Below are positions 1 through 8,025 of a DNA stretch of 55,147 nucleotides, one piece after another. Every line of letters starts with the position of its first letter. Within the stretch, counting starts at the first letter, position 1. Source of the stretch: Flavicella sp. (lineage in GTDB: Bacteria; Bacteroidota; Bacteroidia; Flavobacteriales; Flavobacteriaceae); contig NZ_JAQWGB010000123.1 in assembly GCF_029238425.1 (NCBI RefSeq), forward strand, positions 1-55,147, read 5' to 3'. A model generated the notes under the pieces. The model did not search any database. It was given only the letters and a program-made list of their open reading frames with translations, and was not told the DNA's origin. A program made the position numbers and the translations under genes.

Positions 1-133
1 ATTTAAATTTCAAAAAAACTAGATTTTTTTAAATTGTTGAAAACTCCTTTTCTAAGGGCTATTTCCAACAAAAAAAACACATTATTTTTACTACTTTTAC
101 TTTCTAATTATTAATTTCAGAAGCAAAGCAAAT

Positions 134-1144
134 ATGGCAAATGATACTAAAGAAAAAGATGCTAAATTAAAAGCATTACAAATGACCCTTGATAAGTTAG
201 ACAAAACTTATGGTAAGGGAGCTGTTATGAAAATGGGTGATGTTGCTCATGTAGATGTGGAATCTATATCTTCTGGATCTTTAGGATTGGATCTTGCTTT
301 AGGAGTAGGTGGATATCCAAAAGGTAGAATTATTGAAATTTACGGACCAGAATCTTCTGGTAAAACAACATTAACGATACATGCAATTGCTGAAGCTCAA
401 AAAGCAGGTGGTATTGCTGCCTTTATTGATGCAGAGCATGCTTTTGACAGATATTATGCTGAAAACCTAGGTGTTGATATTGATAACTTGATTATCTCTC
501 AACCAGATAACGGAGAACAAGCATTAGAAATTGCTGAAAATTTAATTCGCTCCGGTGCTATTGATATTGTTGTAATTGACTCTGTGGCTGCATTGACTCC
601 GAAAAGTGAAATTGAAGGAGAAATGGGAGATTCTAAAATGGGACTACATGCTCGTTTGATGTCTCAAGCTTTACGTAAGTTAACAGGTACAATCTCTAAA
701 ACAAACTGTACTGTTATTTTCATTAACCAGTTGCGTGAAAAAATTGGTGTAATGTTCGGTAACCCTGAAACTACAACTGGTGGTAATGCCTTAAAATTCT
801 ATGCATCGGTACGTTTAGATATCCGTAGAAGAACTCAAATAAAAGATGGTGACCAAGTAATTGGAAACAGTACCAAAGTAAAAGTGGTAAAAAACAAAGT
901 TGCACCACCTTTCCAACAAGCAGAATTTGATATCATGTACGGAAAAGGTGTTTCTAAAGTTGGTGAAATTTTAGACATCGGTGTAAATTATGGAATCATC
1001 AAAAAAAGTGGATCATGGTTTAGCTATGGAGACACTAAATTAGGACAAGGACGTGATGCAGTTAAAAACTTGATCAAAGACAATCCTGAATTAGCAGAAG
1101 AATTAGAAGCTAAAATCAAAGAAGCTATTGAAAATCAAGAGTAG
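134..1144 (+). CDS. recA: Recombinase RecA
   Basis: DNA-dependent ATPase that forms filaments on single-stranded DNA, catalyses strand exchange in recombinational repair, and acts in the cytoplasm on the nucleoid. The 336-residue protein shows the Walker A loop GPESSGKT at 71-78, the Walker B stretch IDIVVIDS near 143-150, the DNA-binding loop around [10 protein letters not shown] (about 201-210) and the following [15 protein letters not shown] segment. The C-terminus is acidic, as usual, and slightly shorter than in E. coli (353 residues). The ATG is the first in frame and begins the typical [15 protein letters not shown] start. It appears monocistronic, closed by a 17-bp hairpin. Upstream I see only a weak -7-like TACTTTTA at 92-99 and no recognisable LexA-type operator. 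Confidence 0.98.
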   Translation: MANDTKEKDAKLKALQMTLDKLDKTYGKGAVMKMGDVAHVDVESISSGSLGLDLALGVGGYPKGRIIEIYGPESSGKTTLTIHAIAEAQKAGGIAAFIDAEHAFDRYYAENLGVDIDNLIISQPDNGEQALEIAENLIRSGAIDIVVIDSVAALTPKSEIEGEMGDSKMGLHARLMSQALRKLTGTISKTNCTVIFINQLREKIGVMFGNPETTTGGNALKFYASVRLDIRRRTQIKDGDQVIGNSTKVKVVKNKVAPPFQQAEFDIMYGKGVSKVGEILDIGVNYGIIKKSGSWFSYGDTKLGQGRDAVKNLIKDNPELAEELEAKIKEAIENQE

Positions 1145-1165
1145 ATTTTTATAGTTTTTGCAAGT

Positions 1166-1205
1166 ATACAAAAAGAGGAAACACAATTGTTTCCTCTTTT
1201 TGTAT
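1166..1205 (+). terminator. Intrinsic terminator of recA
   Basis: A perfect 17-bp inverted repeat (arms 1166-1182 and 1189-1205, 6-nt loop) lies 22 bases after the recA stop. The arms begin A-rich and end T-rich, as in a rho-independent terminator. Confidence 0.9.
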
Positions 1206-1232
1206 GTATAAAAACATGTTTTTAATTTAACT

Positions 1233-1259
1233 TTTGAAACTATTTATATAATATATTTG
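1233..1259 (+). promoter_or_regulatory. Promoter of the rimBK-ABC operon
   Basis: TTTG at 1233-1236 and TATATTTG at 1252-1259 match the Bacteroidetes -33/-7 consensus (TTTG ... TAnnTTTG). The 15-nt spacer is shorter than the usual 17-23. The start codon follows 22 nt after the -7 box. Confidence 0.5.
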
Positions 1260-1281
1260 TTGAAGACAATAATTATATCTC

Positions 1282-2649
1282 ATGGAAAAAAAAATAATTG
1301 GAAGTGAGGAATGGTGCGTATTACCAAACCTTCAAATACCGGCAATAAAAGCTAGAATTGACTCTGGGGCTAAAACCTCATCTATACATGCACTTAATAT
1401 AGTTCCTTTTAAAAAAAGAGGAGAAAAATGGGTACGATACGAAGTGTTTCCACTGCAATCCAACCCAAGTGTTAGCATACATTGTGAATCAAAAATATCA
1501 GGCACACGATATGTTAAGAGTTCTACAGGGATCAGTGAAAAAAGATATGTAATTCTCACAGATCTTATCTTAGGTGATGACCAATATGAAATTGAGATTA
1601 CCTTAGCTAATAGAGATTCTATGGGCTTTAGAATGCTATTGGGCAGGGAAGCCATGATTGACCGACTGATTATAGACCCATCTAGAGAAGATTGTCTGAC
1701 TTCTTTTACACCAGAACAGATAGATTCTTATTACAAAAGAAGCAAACCCACTGAAAATGGATTAAAAATAGGAGTGCTTGCGAGCAATCCTGAATTATAT
1801 AGTAACAAAAGAATTATGGAAGCGGGTGAACAAGAAGGACATCAAATGTTTTTCTTAAACGCTCAGCAATGTTATATGAAAATGGATGCTGACAATCCTG
1901 AAATTCATTATCGAGGAGGAAATGTACTGGATAGTTTTGATGCCATCATCCCTAGAATCAAACCAAGCATGACGTTTTATGGATGTGCCTTGATTCGTCA
2001 ATTTGATTCCATCGGAACCTTTATACAAAATGGTGCCTCTGCTATTTCGGAATCAAGAGACAAATTATTTTCATCTCAATTATTCTCTAAGCATGGTATT
2101 CATATTCCAACAACCGGTTTTGCCAATTCACCTTTGGAAACAAAGGAATTGATTGAAATGGTAAACGGTGCTCCATTGATTATAAAATTACTGGAAAGTA
2201 CCCAAGGTAAAGGAGTTGTTTTAGCAGAAACAAACAAAGCCGCAGAAAGTGTTATCAATGCTTTTAAAAGTTTAAAAACAAACATACTTGTACAAGAATT
2301 CATCAAGGAAGCTGACGGAAGAGATTTACGATGTTTCGTTATCGACGGAAAAGTAGTAGCTTCTATTGAGCGGGTTGCCGTAAAAGGTGAATTTAGAGCA
2401 AATATTCATCAAGGAGGTACCGCAAGAATTGTCAAAATTTCGCAAGAAGAAAAAAAACTTGCCATCAAAGCTGCAAAAGTATTAGGACTTGATGTTGCAG
2501 GAGTAGATTTAATTCGTTCTAACAAAGGTCCATTATTGTTAGAAGTAAATTCATCTCCCGGTCTTGAAGGAATAGAAAAAGCAACTGGAAAAGACATCGC
2601 AAAAATGATGATTTCCGCTATTGAAAGAAAATTAAAATTCAACAAATAA
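1282..2649 (+). CDS. Fused RimB-like protease / RimK-type glutamate ligase
   Basis: A two-domain protein of 455 residues. Residues 1 to about 150 match the RimB family (often called ATP-dependent zinc protease, fold retropepsin-like), with the Asp motif IDSGAKTSSIHA at 26-37 and a conserved LLGREAMIDRLIIDP segment. Residues about 160-455 are an ATP-grasp ligase of the RimK family, with IIKLLESTQGKGVVLAE (nucleotide binding) and the metal-binding LLEVNSSPGLEG near the end. RimK adds glutamates to the C-terminus of ribosomal protein S6, and RimB is reported to remove them in Pseudomonas. The fusion therefore pairs an adding and a removing activity in one chain (inference). The substrate here is unknown; rpsF is not in the window. 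It is followed 5 nt later by an ABC ATPase gene. Confidence 0.9.
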   Translation: MEKKIIGSEEWCVLPNLQIPAIKARIDSGAKTSSIHALNIVPFKKRGEKWVRYEVFPLQSNPSVSIHCESKISGTRYVKSSTGISEKRYVILTDLILGDDQYEIEITLANRDSMGFRMLLGREAMIDRLIIDPSREDCLTSFTPEQIDSYYKRSKPTENGLKIGVLASNPELYSNKRIMEAGEQEGHQMFFLNAQQCYMKMDADNPEIHYRGGNVLDSFDAIIPRIKPSMTFYGCALIRQFDSIGTFIQNGASAISESRDKLFSSQLFSKHGIHIPTTGFANSPLETKELIEMVNGAPLIIKLLESTQGKGVVLAETNKAAESVINAFKSLKTNILVQEFIKEADGRDLRCFVIDGKVVASIERVAVKGEFRANIHQGGTARIVKISQEEKKLAIKAAKVLGLDVAGVDLIRSNKGPLLLEVNSSPGLEGIEKATGKDIAKMMISAIERKLKFNK

Positions 2650-2654
2650 AATCT

Positions 2655-3623
2655 GTGTTAGAACTAAAAAACGTATCATTTGCTTATGATAAAACCGAAG
2701 TTGTAAAAGATATTTCTTTCTCCGTTAATCAGGGAGAATACATAGCGATAATTGGCGAAAGCGGATGTGGAAAAAGTACGCTATTAGAAATCATCTATGG
2801 TTTATTGCATATTGATAAAGGAAGCGTTTTTTACAACGACGAAAAGTTATTGGGACCTAATTACTATTTAGTTCCGGGCGAACCATTTATGAAATATCTT
2901 TCACAAGATTTTGATCTAATGCCTTTTACCTCTGCTGCAGAAAATATTGGAAAATTTTTACCAAATAGATTTCCAAAAGAAAAAAAAGAAAGAACTGCAG
3001 AACTTCTTGAAGTTGTTGATATGGTTGATTTTGCGCATGTAAAAGTGAAAAACTTAAGTGGTGGGCAAAAACAACGGGTAGCTTTGGCTAGAGTACTGGC
3101 CAAGGAACCTGAATTATTGTTACTTGACGAACCCTTTAGTCATATTGATAATTTCAGAAAAAACAACCTGCGCCGTAAACTATTTAATTATTTAAGAGAG
3201 AAGAATATTACATGTATCGTTGCAACACATGACAGCACCGATGCACTTTCCTTCGCCGATAAAATATTAGTGATGAAAGAAGGAAAATTAGTAGCCGAAA
3301 ACCCTCCAAAGATTCTCTATAACACACCACCTTCTAAATACGTAGCTTCATTTTTTGGAGATGTGAACGAAATAAAATTAGATAAAATATCAAAATCTAC
3401 TTCAAAGAAAACAATTTTACTATATCCACAAGACATAAAAATTGATGCCTCCTCTAAATACAAAGCAATTGTAAAACAAGCATACTTTATGGAAGGTATT
3501 TATTTGATAGAAGTAATTTTCGACGATCAGATACTTTTTCTACAACACGATAAATACATTGACTCAAATAAAACCGTGGGTATTCATTTTTCAACTGAAA
3601 TCATCAAGTTAAGAAGCAACTAG
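2655..3623 (+). CDS. ABC transporter ATP-binding protein with TOBE-like C-terminus
   Basis: Cytoplasmic ATPase subunit of an ABC importer of the PotA/CysA/ModC type (322 residues). It shows Walker A GESGCGKST at 34-42, the signature LSGGQ at 134-138, Walker B LLLLDEP at 154-160 and the switch histidine in VATHD near 195. The last 80-90 residues (from ILLYPQDIKI onward) resemble a TOBE substrate-sensing domain. The start is a GTG 5 nt after the upstream rimBK stop, so translation is probably coupled. No permease or binding protein is nearby, so the partner and substrate are unknown. Its TAG stop overlaps the stop of the convergent permease gene. Confidence 0.88.
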   Translation: MLELKNVSFAYDKTEVVKDISFSVNQGEYIAIIGESGCGKSTLLEIIYGLLHIDKGSVFYNDEKLLGPNYYLVPGEPFMKYLSQDFDLMPFTSAAENIGKFLPNRFPKEKKERTAELLEVVDMVDFAHVKVKNLSGGQKQRVALARVLAKEPELLLLDEPFSHIDNFRKNNLRRKLFNYLREKNITCIVATHDSTDALSFADKILVMKEGKLVAENPPKILYNTPPSKYVASFFGDVNEIKLDKISKSTSKKTILLYPQDIKIDASSKYKAIVKQAYFMEGIYLIEVIFDDQILFLQHDKYIDSNKTVGIHFSTEIIKLRSN

Positions 3624-4912
3624 TTTTTTGTTTTAACATCATCAAAAAACCGTTTAAAAATCCATTCCCCTATAAAGCAAACAGCAATTATTGAAACAGC
3701 CACCATAACACTAAGAAAATTACTTTTTAATTGTTGTGATACTAAAACAACAAGTGCAATCAAACACAAAATAAAACCAGTAAGGGAAATCCACTTATTT
3801 CCATCAATTTGATCTGACAGCTTAAAAGCAACAAAATTCACAATCCCAAAAATCAATAAAAACCCAATACTTCCTGCAGTAGAAATACTTTCCAACTCCA
3901 AACTACTCGTCACTATAATTGTTACAACAGCTGTAATAAACAAACCAATGGGTTGGTTCCATAATTTACTAGTCAACTCATGCGGCAGTTCATCATCTTC
4001 TGCAATTTCATAGCTTACCCTACTACCACCATACAAAGACGCATTTATCGCAGAAAATGTTGAAATCAATGCTGCAATGGTAATGATGGTAAACCCAACT
4101 TGTCCTAACATGGGTTTAGCCGCTTCTGCCAACACATAATCTTCAGCAGTTGCTATTTCATCAAAAGGTAAAGAACCTACTGTTACAGCCGCAATAATGA
4201 TATAAAGAAATATCACAAAAACAACAGAATACTTATAAGCTCTTGGAATATTTTTCAATGGATTTTCAATATCCGGTGCAGCATTTGCAATCAACTCAAA
4301 ACCTTCATAAGCCACAAAAATCACCATTCCACCCGCTAAAATACTCACAGAATCTACCCAGTTTTGGGTTCCTAATTGAGAAATATTCGGATTGCCTATC
4401 AAACCATAAGCGCCAATAGCAATAAATGAAATTAGGATTACCAACTTAATGACTACTGCGTAGGCTTCAATTTTACCAACCACTGCAATGCTATAGTAAT
4501 TGATACCCGTGGCCAAAATAATTATTCCTGTGGCATATAGATGAGAATCCATTCCTACATTCCCAGTAATAGGCATCAAGTTGGGGGCGTAAGAACCGAA
4601 AGCAGATGCATATAAAGCCAACATAATAATATAACTAATCCACAATAAATTATTGACCGCTCCACTAAAAACAGACTTTCCAAACCCTTCATTGATAAAT
4701 CGTACCGTACCACCTTTGTCCGGGAATTTCATGGAAAGTTTGGAATATGCATAGGAAGTAATCAAAGCCAACATACCCGCAACAAAAAATGAAATATAGG
4801 TAGCCCCTTTTGCTATAGAGACTGCCAAACCAAGGACGGCAAATATACCTCCTCCTACCATTCCTCCAATACCGATAGAAATTGCTTCTTTTAAACTTAT
4901 TTTATTTTTCAT
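3620..4912 (-). CDS. APC-family amino acid permease
   Basis: Secondary transporter of the amino acid-polyamine-organocation superfamily, in the inner membrane. The 430-residue protein has about 12 hydrophobic segments and the family N-terminal pattern SIGIGGMVGGGIFAVLG, which forms the unwound first helix that contacts the substrate. A second conserved stretch, VAYEGFELIANAAPDI, lies about halfway along. The substrate cannot be read from sequence. It is alone on its strand, converges on the ABC ATPase gene, and shares the bases CTAG (3620-3623) with it for both stop codons. Upstream on its strand is a poor promoter-like TAAATTTA. Confidence 0.85.
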   Translation of the reverse strand: MKNKISLKEAISIGIGGMVGGGIFAVLGLAVSIAKGATYISFFVAGMLALITSYAYSKLSMKFPDKGGTVRFINEGFGKSVFSGAVNNLLWISYIIMLALYASAFGSYAPNLMPITGNVGMDSHLYATGIIILATGINYYSIAVVGKIEAYAVVIKLVILISFIAIGAYGLIGNPNISQLGTQNWVDSVSILAGGMVIFVAYEGFELIANAAPDIENPLKNIPRAYKYSVVFVIFLYIIIAAVTVGSLPFDEIATAEDYVLAEAAKPMLGQVGFTIITIAALISTFSAINASLYGGSRVSYEIAEDDELPHELTSKLWNQPIGLFITAVVTIIVTSSLELESISTAGSIGFLLIFGIVNFVAFKLSDQIDGNKWISLTGFILCLIALVVLVSQQLKSNFLSVMVAVSIIAVCFIGEWIFKRFFDDVKTKN

Positions 4913-5134
4913 AACCCTAAATTTACAACTCTATTTTAATCAAATCAAACCCAAAAACACATGAGACAAAGCTTACAACTTAAGATACGCAAGTAACTAA
5001 AGTTCTCTCTTTTAGTTTTGAAAAAGTAGCTGCATACTCTTTGCTACCCTTATTCTTATGAGTGCAAGAAACAAAACCAATTACAATGAATAGGTAACTG
5101 TATTTGAATCTATTATTTTTCAATCAGCAGGTTT

Positions 5135-5157
5135 TAAACAAATATAATATTTGTTTA
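5135..5157. repeat. AT-rich hyphenated palindrome in the permease/trmB gap
   Basis: A perfect inverted repeat with 11-bp arms around one central base (arms 5135-5145 and 5147-5157) lies 24 bp past the trmB stop. No T-run follows on either strand, so it is an atypical terminator at best. It may be an operator or a hairpin that protects the trmB mRNA end. The rest of the 269-bp gap (4913-5181) holds nothing I recognise. Confidence 0.5.
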
Positions 5158-5181
5158 GCACTAGAGCTTTAAAAAATAAAA

Positions 5182-5853
5182 CTAGTATTTCAACTTAAAC
5201 TTTATATAGGTAATTGCTTTTTTCACTTCTAAATACTGCTTTTCGTAGAATGTTTGCGTATTTAAAACGTCTTCAGGTGCATGTGGATTGGTGTAGATAT
5301 CATGATGTGCATATAACACTTCTTGACCTTGACCATGTAGCAATCCTAAAGTATAACCATGCATAAACTCACTATCCGTTTTTAAATGCATGATACCATC
5401 TTCATTTAAAATATGATGGTATTTTTTCAAGAACTCGGCATTTGTCAAACGATGCTTTGTTCTTTTATATTTGATTTGAGGGTCTGGAAAAGTAATCCAA
5501 ATCTCACTCACTTCATTTTGTGCAAAGCAAAAATCTACCAACTCAATTTGAGTACGGATAAACGCCACGTTTGGTAAATCTTCTTCTAAAGCCGTTTTAG
5601 CACCTCTCCAAAAACGAGCACCTTTTATATCAATACCGATATAGTTGATGTTCGGATTTTTTTCTGCTAAAGCGATCGTGTATTCTCCCTTCCCACATCC
5701 TAATTCTAGAATGATAGGATTGTCGTTTTTGAAGAACTCATTCCATTTTCCTTTATGTGGAAAATTGGTAGTTACCTCTTCACGAGTCGGTTGAATAACG
5801 TTAGAAAAAGTTTCGTTTTCGTTGAAACGTTTTAGTTTGTTTTTACTTCCCAA
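5182..5853 (-). CDS. trmB: tRNA (guanine(46)-N7)-methyltransferase
   Basis: Methylates G46 in the variable loop of tRNAs using S-adenosylmethionine. The 223-residue protein has the SAM-binding motif ILELGCGKGEYTIALAE at about 48-64, the acidic IGIDIKGARFWRGAK segment, and the TrmB signature ITFPDPQIKYKRTKHRL. Q-I-K-Y replaces the proteobacterial W-P-K-K; I believe this is normal for Bacteroidetes. The start (MGSKNKLKRF) gives the usual length. It is the second gene of a two-gene unit behind a 69-residue membrane protein, 9 nt apart. Confidence 0.95.
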   Translation of the reverse strand: MGSKNKLKRFNENETFSNVIQPTREEVTTNFPHKGKWNEFFKNDNPIILELGCGKGEYTIALAEKNPNINYIGIDIKGARFWRGAKTALEEDLPNVAFIRTQIELVDFCFAQNEVSEIWITFPDPQIKYKRTKHRLTNAEFLKKYHHILNEDGIMHLKTDSEFMHGYTLGLLHGQGQEVLYAHHDIYTNPHAPEDVLNTQTFYEKQYLEVKKAITYIKFKLKY

Positions 5854-5862
5854 AAGAAAACT

Positions 5863-6072
5863 CTATTTAGGTAAATCTTCAGTACCTTCTTTCTTAAATC
5901 TAACCGATTCTTTCATCCAGTATCCTAACAACACAAAAAAGACTCCGATAAAAAGAAAGTTGATAATATTAGATGTCCACCAGTTTTCATCACTTCTAAT
6001 CAAATCAAAAGGAATAAAAAGACCTTCTGTGAACAATTCTCCGATGATTCTAAATATATTGTTTGCTATCAT
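5863..6072 (-). CDS. Small membrane protein (DUF6341-like)
   Basis: A 69-residue protein with one or two membrane segments: a hydrophobic N-terminal stretch (IIGELFTEGLFIPFDLI) and a clear helix at about 37-52 (INFLFIGVFFVLLGYWM), followed by a charged tail. A WW pair precedes the helix. I associate this pattern with a small flavobacterial family of unknown function found beside trmB; the family name is from memory. It lies upstream of trmB with a 9-nt gap, so the two are probably one operon, and it is divergent from the DUF6427-like gene. Confidence 0.75.
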   Translation of the reverse strand: MIANNIFRIIGELFTEGLFIPFDLIRSDENWWTSNIINFLFIGVFFVLLGYWMKESVRFKKEGTEDLPK

Positions 6073-6094
6073 AACTTAAATTATCTTTACGCTG

Positions 6095-6125
6095 CAAAAA
6101 TATAAAAACTAAACATGCTAGCCAA
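6095..6125 (-). promoter_or_regulatory. Promoter of the small membrane protein-trmB operon
   Basis: On the minus strand TTG (6125-6123) is followed by 20 nt and TATTTTTG (6102-6095), a good fit to TTG-N17-23-TAnnTTTG. The -7 box ends 22 nt before the ATG at 6072. Confidence 0.6.
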
Positions 6126-7044
6126 TTTTTTTGACAAAACTAAACCCATAAATAGTATTGTCCTTTCTGTTTTGTTTTTCCTCTTATTTACAAGCCATTT
6201 TTTTCTTTCAGAAACACACCATACAGACTATAACCATTGGGGTCCAGCACTTTTAGCTTTGGTACTTAATTTTACATTTATTTTTCTCAGTTCGTATTAT
6301 TTTATCAAAAACAAAGTCTCAAATGAAAATTTGCACAACACTTTTATCATGATATTGCTTTATGGATTGTTTCCGAGTGCTTTTTTAGAGATCAACTTGA
6401 TCCTAGTTTCAATTTTATACCTTTTAATATATAAAAATTTAGCTCAGTTAAAAATCAAAGAAAGAAAGTCGTCTGCCTTATTTGATGCCGGAATTTATTC
6501 AGGGATTTCCTTCCTTCTTTTCCCAGGATCTATAGTATTTCTTGTCTTTATATTTACCAGTATCATTTTGGCAAAAAAAATAAAATTAAAAAATATTTTG
6601 GGCCCTATTCTTGGTTTTACTGCAACGCAAACCCTTTTTTTTAGCTATTGTTTTATCACAAATAACACAGAGTTATTCTTAGAACGAACGTCATTTAAAA
6701 CAGTGTTAAATTTTGACACCTATTTTAATAATTCTTTACTCGCACCACTTATTATTTTTGGTAGTGTTTTAGGTCTAAGCATTCTTGCAACTTTTACGAG
6801 GGTCATTTCTATAAGCAGTCCTTATAGGTCTCAGTATGGATTGGCTATTTCAATGCTATTGTTTGGGGCTCTTGCTATTTTTATGAGTCCAGATAAGACT
6901 GGAGCAGAATTATTATTAATTTTTGTCCCGAGTAGTATCATAATAGGTCGATTTTTAAAAACTATTTCAAATAGACTTACCAAAGACCTATTCTTAATTG
7001 CTTTTGGTTTTTGTTCCTTGCTGTTTTTAATAAAAAACTCATAA
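6115..7044 (+). CDS. Polytopic membrane protein (DUF6427-like)
   Basis: A 309-residue inner-membrane protein with about eight to nine hydrophobic segments and very few polar residues. The N-terminus MLANFFDKTKPINSIVLSVLF resembles the flavobacterial DUF6427 family, which I recall beside trmB/DUF6341. No catalytic motif is visible and the function is unknown. It starts 42 bp from the divergent small membrane gene; a weak -7 box TATCTTTA lies at 6082-6089. A bidirectional terminator follows. Confidence 0.75.
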   Translation: MLANFFDKTKPINSIVLSVLFFLLFTSHFFLSETHHTDYNHWGPALLALVLNFTFIFLSSYYFIKNKVSNENLHNTFIMILLYGLFPSAFLEINLILVSILYLLIYKNLAQLKIKERKSSALFDAGIYSGISFLLFPGSIVFLVFIFTSIILAKKIKLKNILGPILGFTATQTLFFSYCFITNNTELFLERTSFKTVLNFDTYFNNSLLAPLIIFGSVLGLSILATFTRVISISSPYRSQYGLAISMLLFGALAIFMSPDKTGAELLLIFVPSSIIIGRFLKTISNRLTKDLFLIAFGFCSLLFLIKNS

Positions 7045-7046
7045 AA

Positions 7047-7074
7047 AAAGCCCTAAGAAAATTCTTAGAGCTTT
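7047..7074. terminator. Bidirectional terminator between convergent genes
   Basis: Inverted repeat 7047-7058 / 7063-7074 with one mismatch, A-run on the left and T-run on the right. It can serve the membrane protein gene (+) and the DUF6263-like gene (-). Confidence 0.75.
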
Positions 7075-7092
7075 AATTAAGTTCATGTTTTT

Positions 7093-7920
7093 TTACAACT
7101 GAATTGCTTTGATTCCAATTTCAGCTTTCATATTCATATCCATAGTATTTCCTTGCGCCTCCATTTGCATATCCATATCCATCACAATATTAGACTCTAA
7201 GGTTTCTCCAGTTTTTTTATCTAAAACAACATCTCCAGAAATATTTGCTGTCAACATTTTTACTGTTTCACTTTCACTTTCTAACATTTTACCTTCAACT
7301 GTTAATAGCAATCTCTGTTTTTCAATACCCACAAGTGTGTATGTATATTCTAAATCCCCAACTTGATTCATGGTGGTAGACATCGTCCAGCTTTCTCCAA
7401 CTTTCACTTTTTTATCAGGAAATTGAATAAATTGATTTGACATCTGCTCCTTTAATTCATTTGCTTTTGATGCTGGGATTTGTGGGAATATCTTTACAAT
7501 ATCTATCGGTTCTGCAAACGCACCTTGTGTGGTTATTTTCATAGGAACAGGCTTGTCCAAAACTCCCTTGAAACTTTCTGCTATTTTCAACGCAAAAGGA
7601 TCTGTTTCCTCTTTATTATCTGAATCATAAGAACCTGACATCATTGGGTTGCTAATATCCATCGTTATTTTTTCAAACACCATATCAATGCTATTCACAT
7701 CCTTATTTCTAGCTTTTGTATGATAAGACATATCAAAGGCCATCTTCATTTTTGTCACAATATTTTGTTCTCCTGCCTTAATGGTAATATTCATATCAGC
7801 ATCCATATTATTCATTAGAGTTGTCCCAACTTTAGGTTGGTATCGAATCAATACAGATTTTTGAGCAAAAGTAATTGCACTGGTACACAATGCCAGACAT
7901 AAAATTTTATAATTTCTCAT
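7093..7920 (-). CDS. Secreted DUF6263-like protein
   Basis: A 275-residue exported protein. Residues 1-20 form a signal peptide (hydrophobic core LCLALCTSAITFAQ, cleavage after FAQ). The rest is predicted mostly beta, with MKITTQGAF and KVKVGESWTMSTTM segments typical of the DUF6263 family of Bacteroidetes. The C-terminus alternates methionine and acidic or polar residues (MDMDMQMEAQ ... MDMNMKAEI), an amphipathic pattern. There is no lipobox, so it is periplasmic or outer-membrane-associated. Function unknown. It is monocistronic with its own promoter. Confidence 0.75.
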   Translation of the reverse strand: MRNYKILCLALCTSAITFAQKSVLIRYQPKVGTTLMNNMDADMNITIKAGEQNIVTKMKMAFDMSYHTKARNKDVNSIDMVFEKITMDISNPMMSGSYDSDNKEETDPFALKIAESFKGVLDKPVPMKITTQGAFAEPIDIVKIFPQIPASKANELKEQMSNQFIQFPDKKVKVGESWTMSTTMNQVGDLEYTYTLVGIEKQRLLLTVEGKMLESESETVKMLTANISGDVVLDKKTGETLESNIVMDMDMQMEAQGNTMDMNMKAEIGIKAIQL

Positions 7921-7933
7921 ATTTTGTTTTTTT

Positions 7934-7966
7934 CAAATGTAATAATTAATCCTATTAAAAATCCAA
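7934..7966 (-). promoter_or_regulatory. Promoter of the DUF6263-like gene
   Basis: Minus strand TTG at 7966-7964, 22-nt spacer, TACATTTG at 7941-7934, 13 nt before the ATG at 7920. It fits the Bacteroidetes consensus. Confidence 0.6.
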
Positions 7967-7974
7967 GAAATAAA

Positions 7975-8005
7975 AAAAGCCTTTGAGAGATTCTCAAAGG
8001 CTTTT
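7975..8005 (-). terminator. Terminator of glyS
   Basis: Perfect inverted repeat 7975-7988 / 7992-8005 with a GC-containing core and a T-run in the minus-strand sense, 20 bp after the glyS stop. Confidence 0.85.
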
Positions 8006-8025
8006 ATATATGCTATCGTTTATGA

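Noticed and set aside
1332-1655. 107-codon minus frame within the RimB-RimK gene
   Set aside because: Antisense shadow; no recognisable motif, and the + strand gene is clearly coding.
5822-6079. 85-codon + frame opposite trmB and the small membrane gene
   Set aside because: It is antisense to the small membrane protein, which has a proper promoter and a good transmembrane helix.
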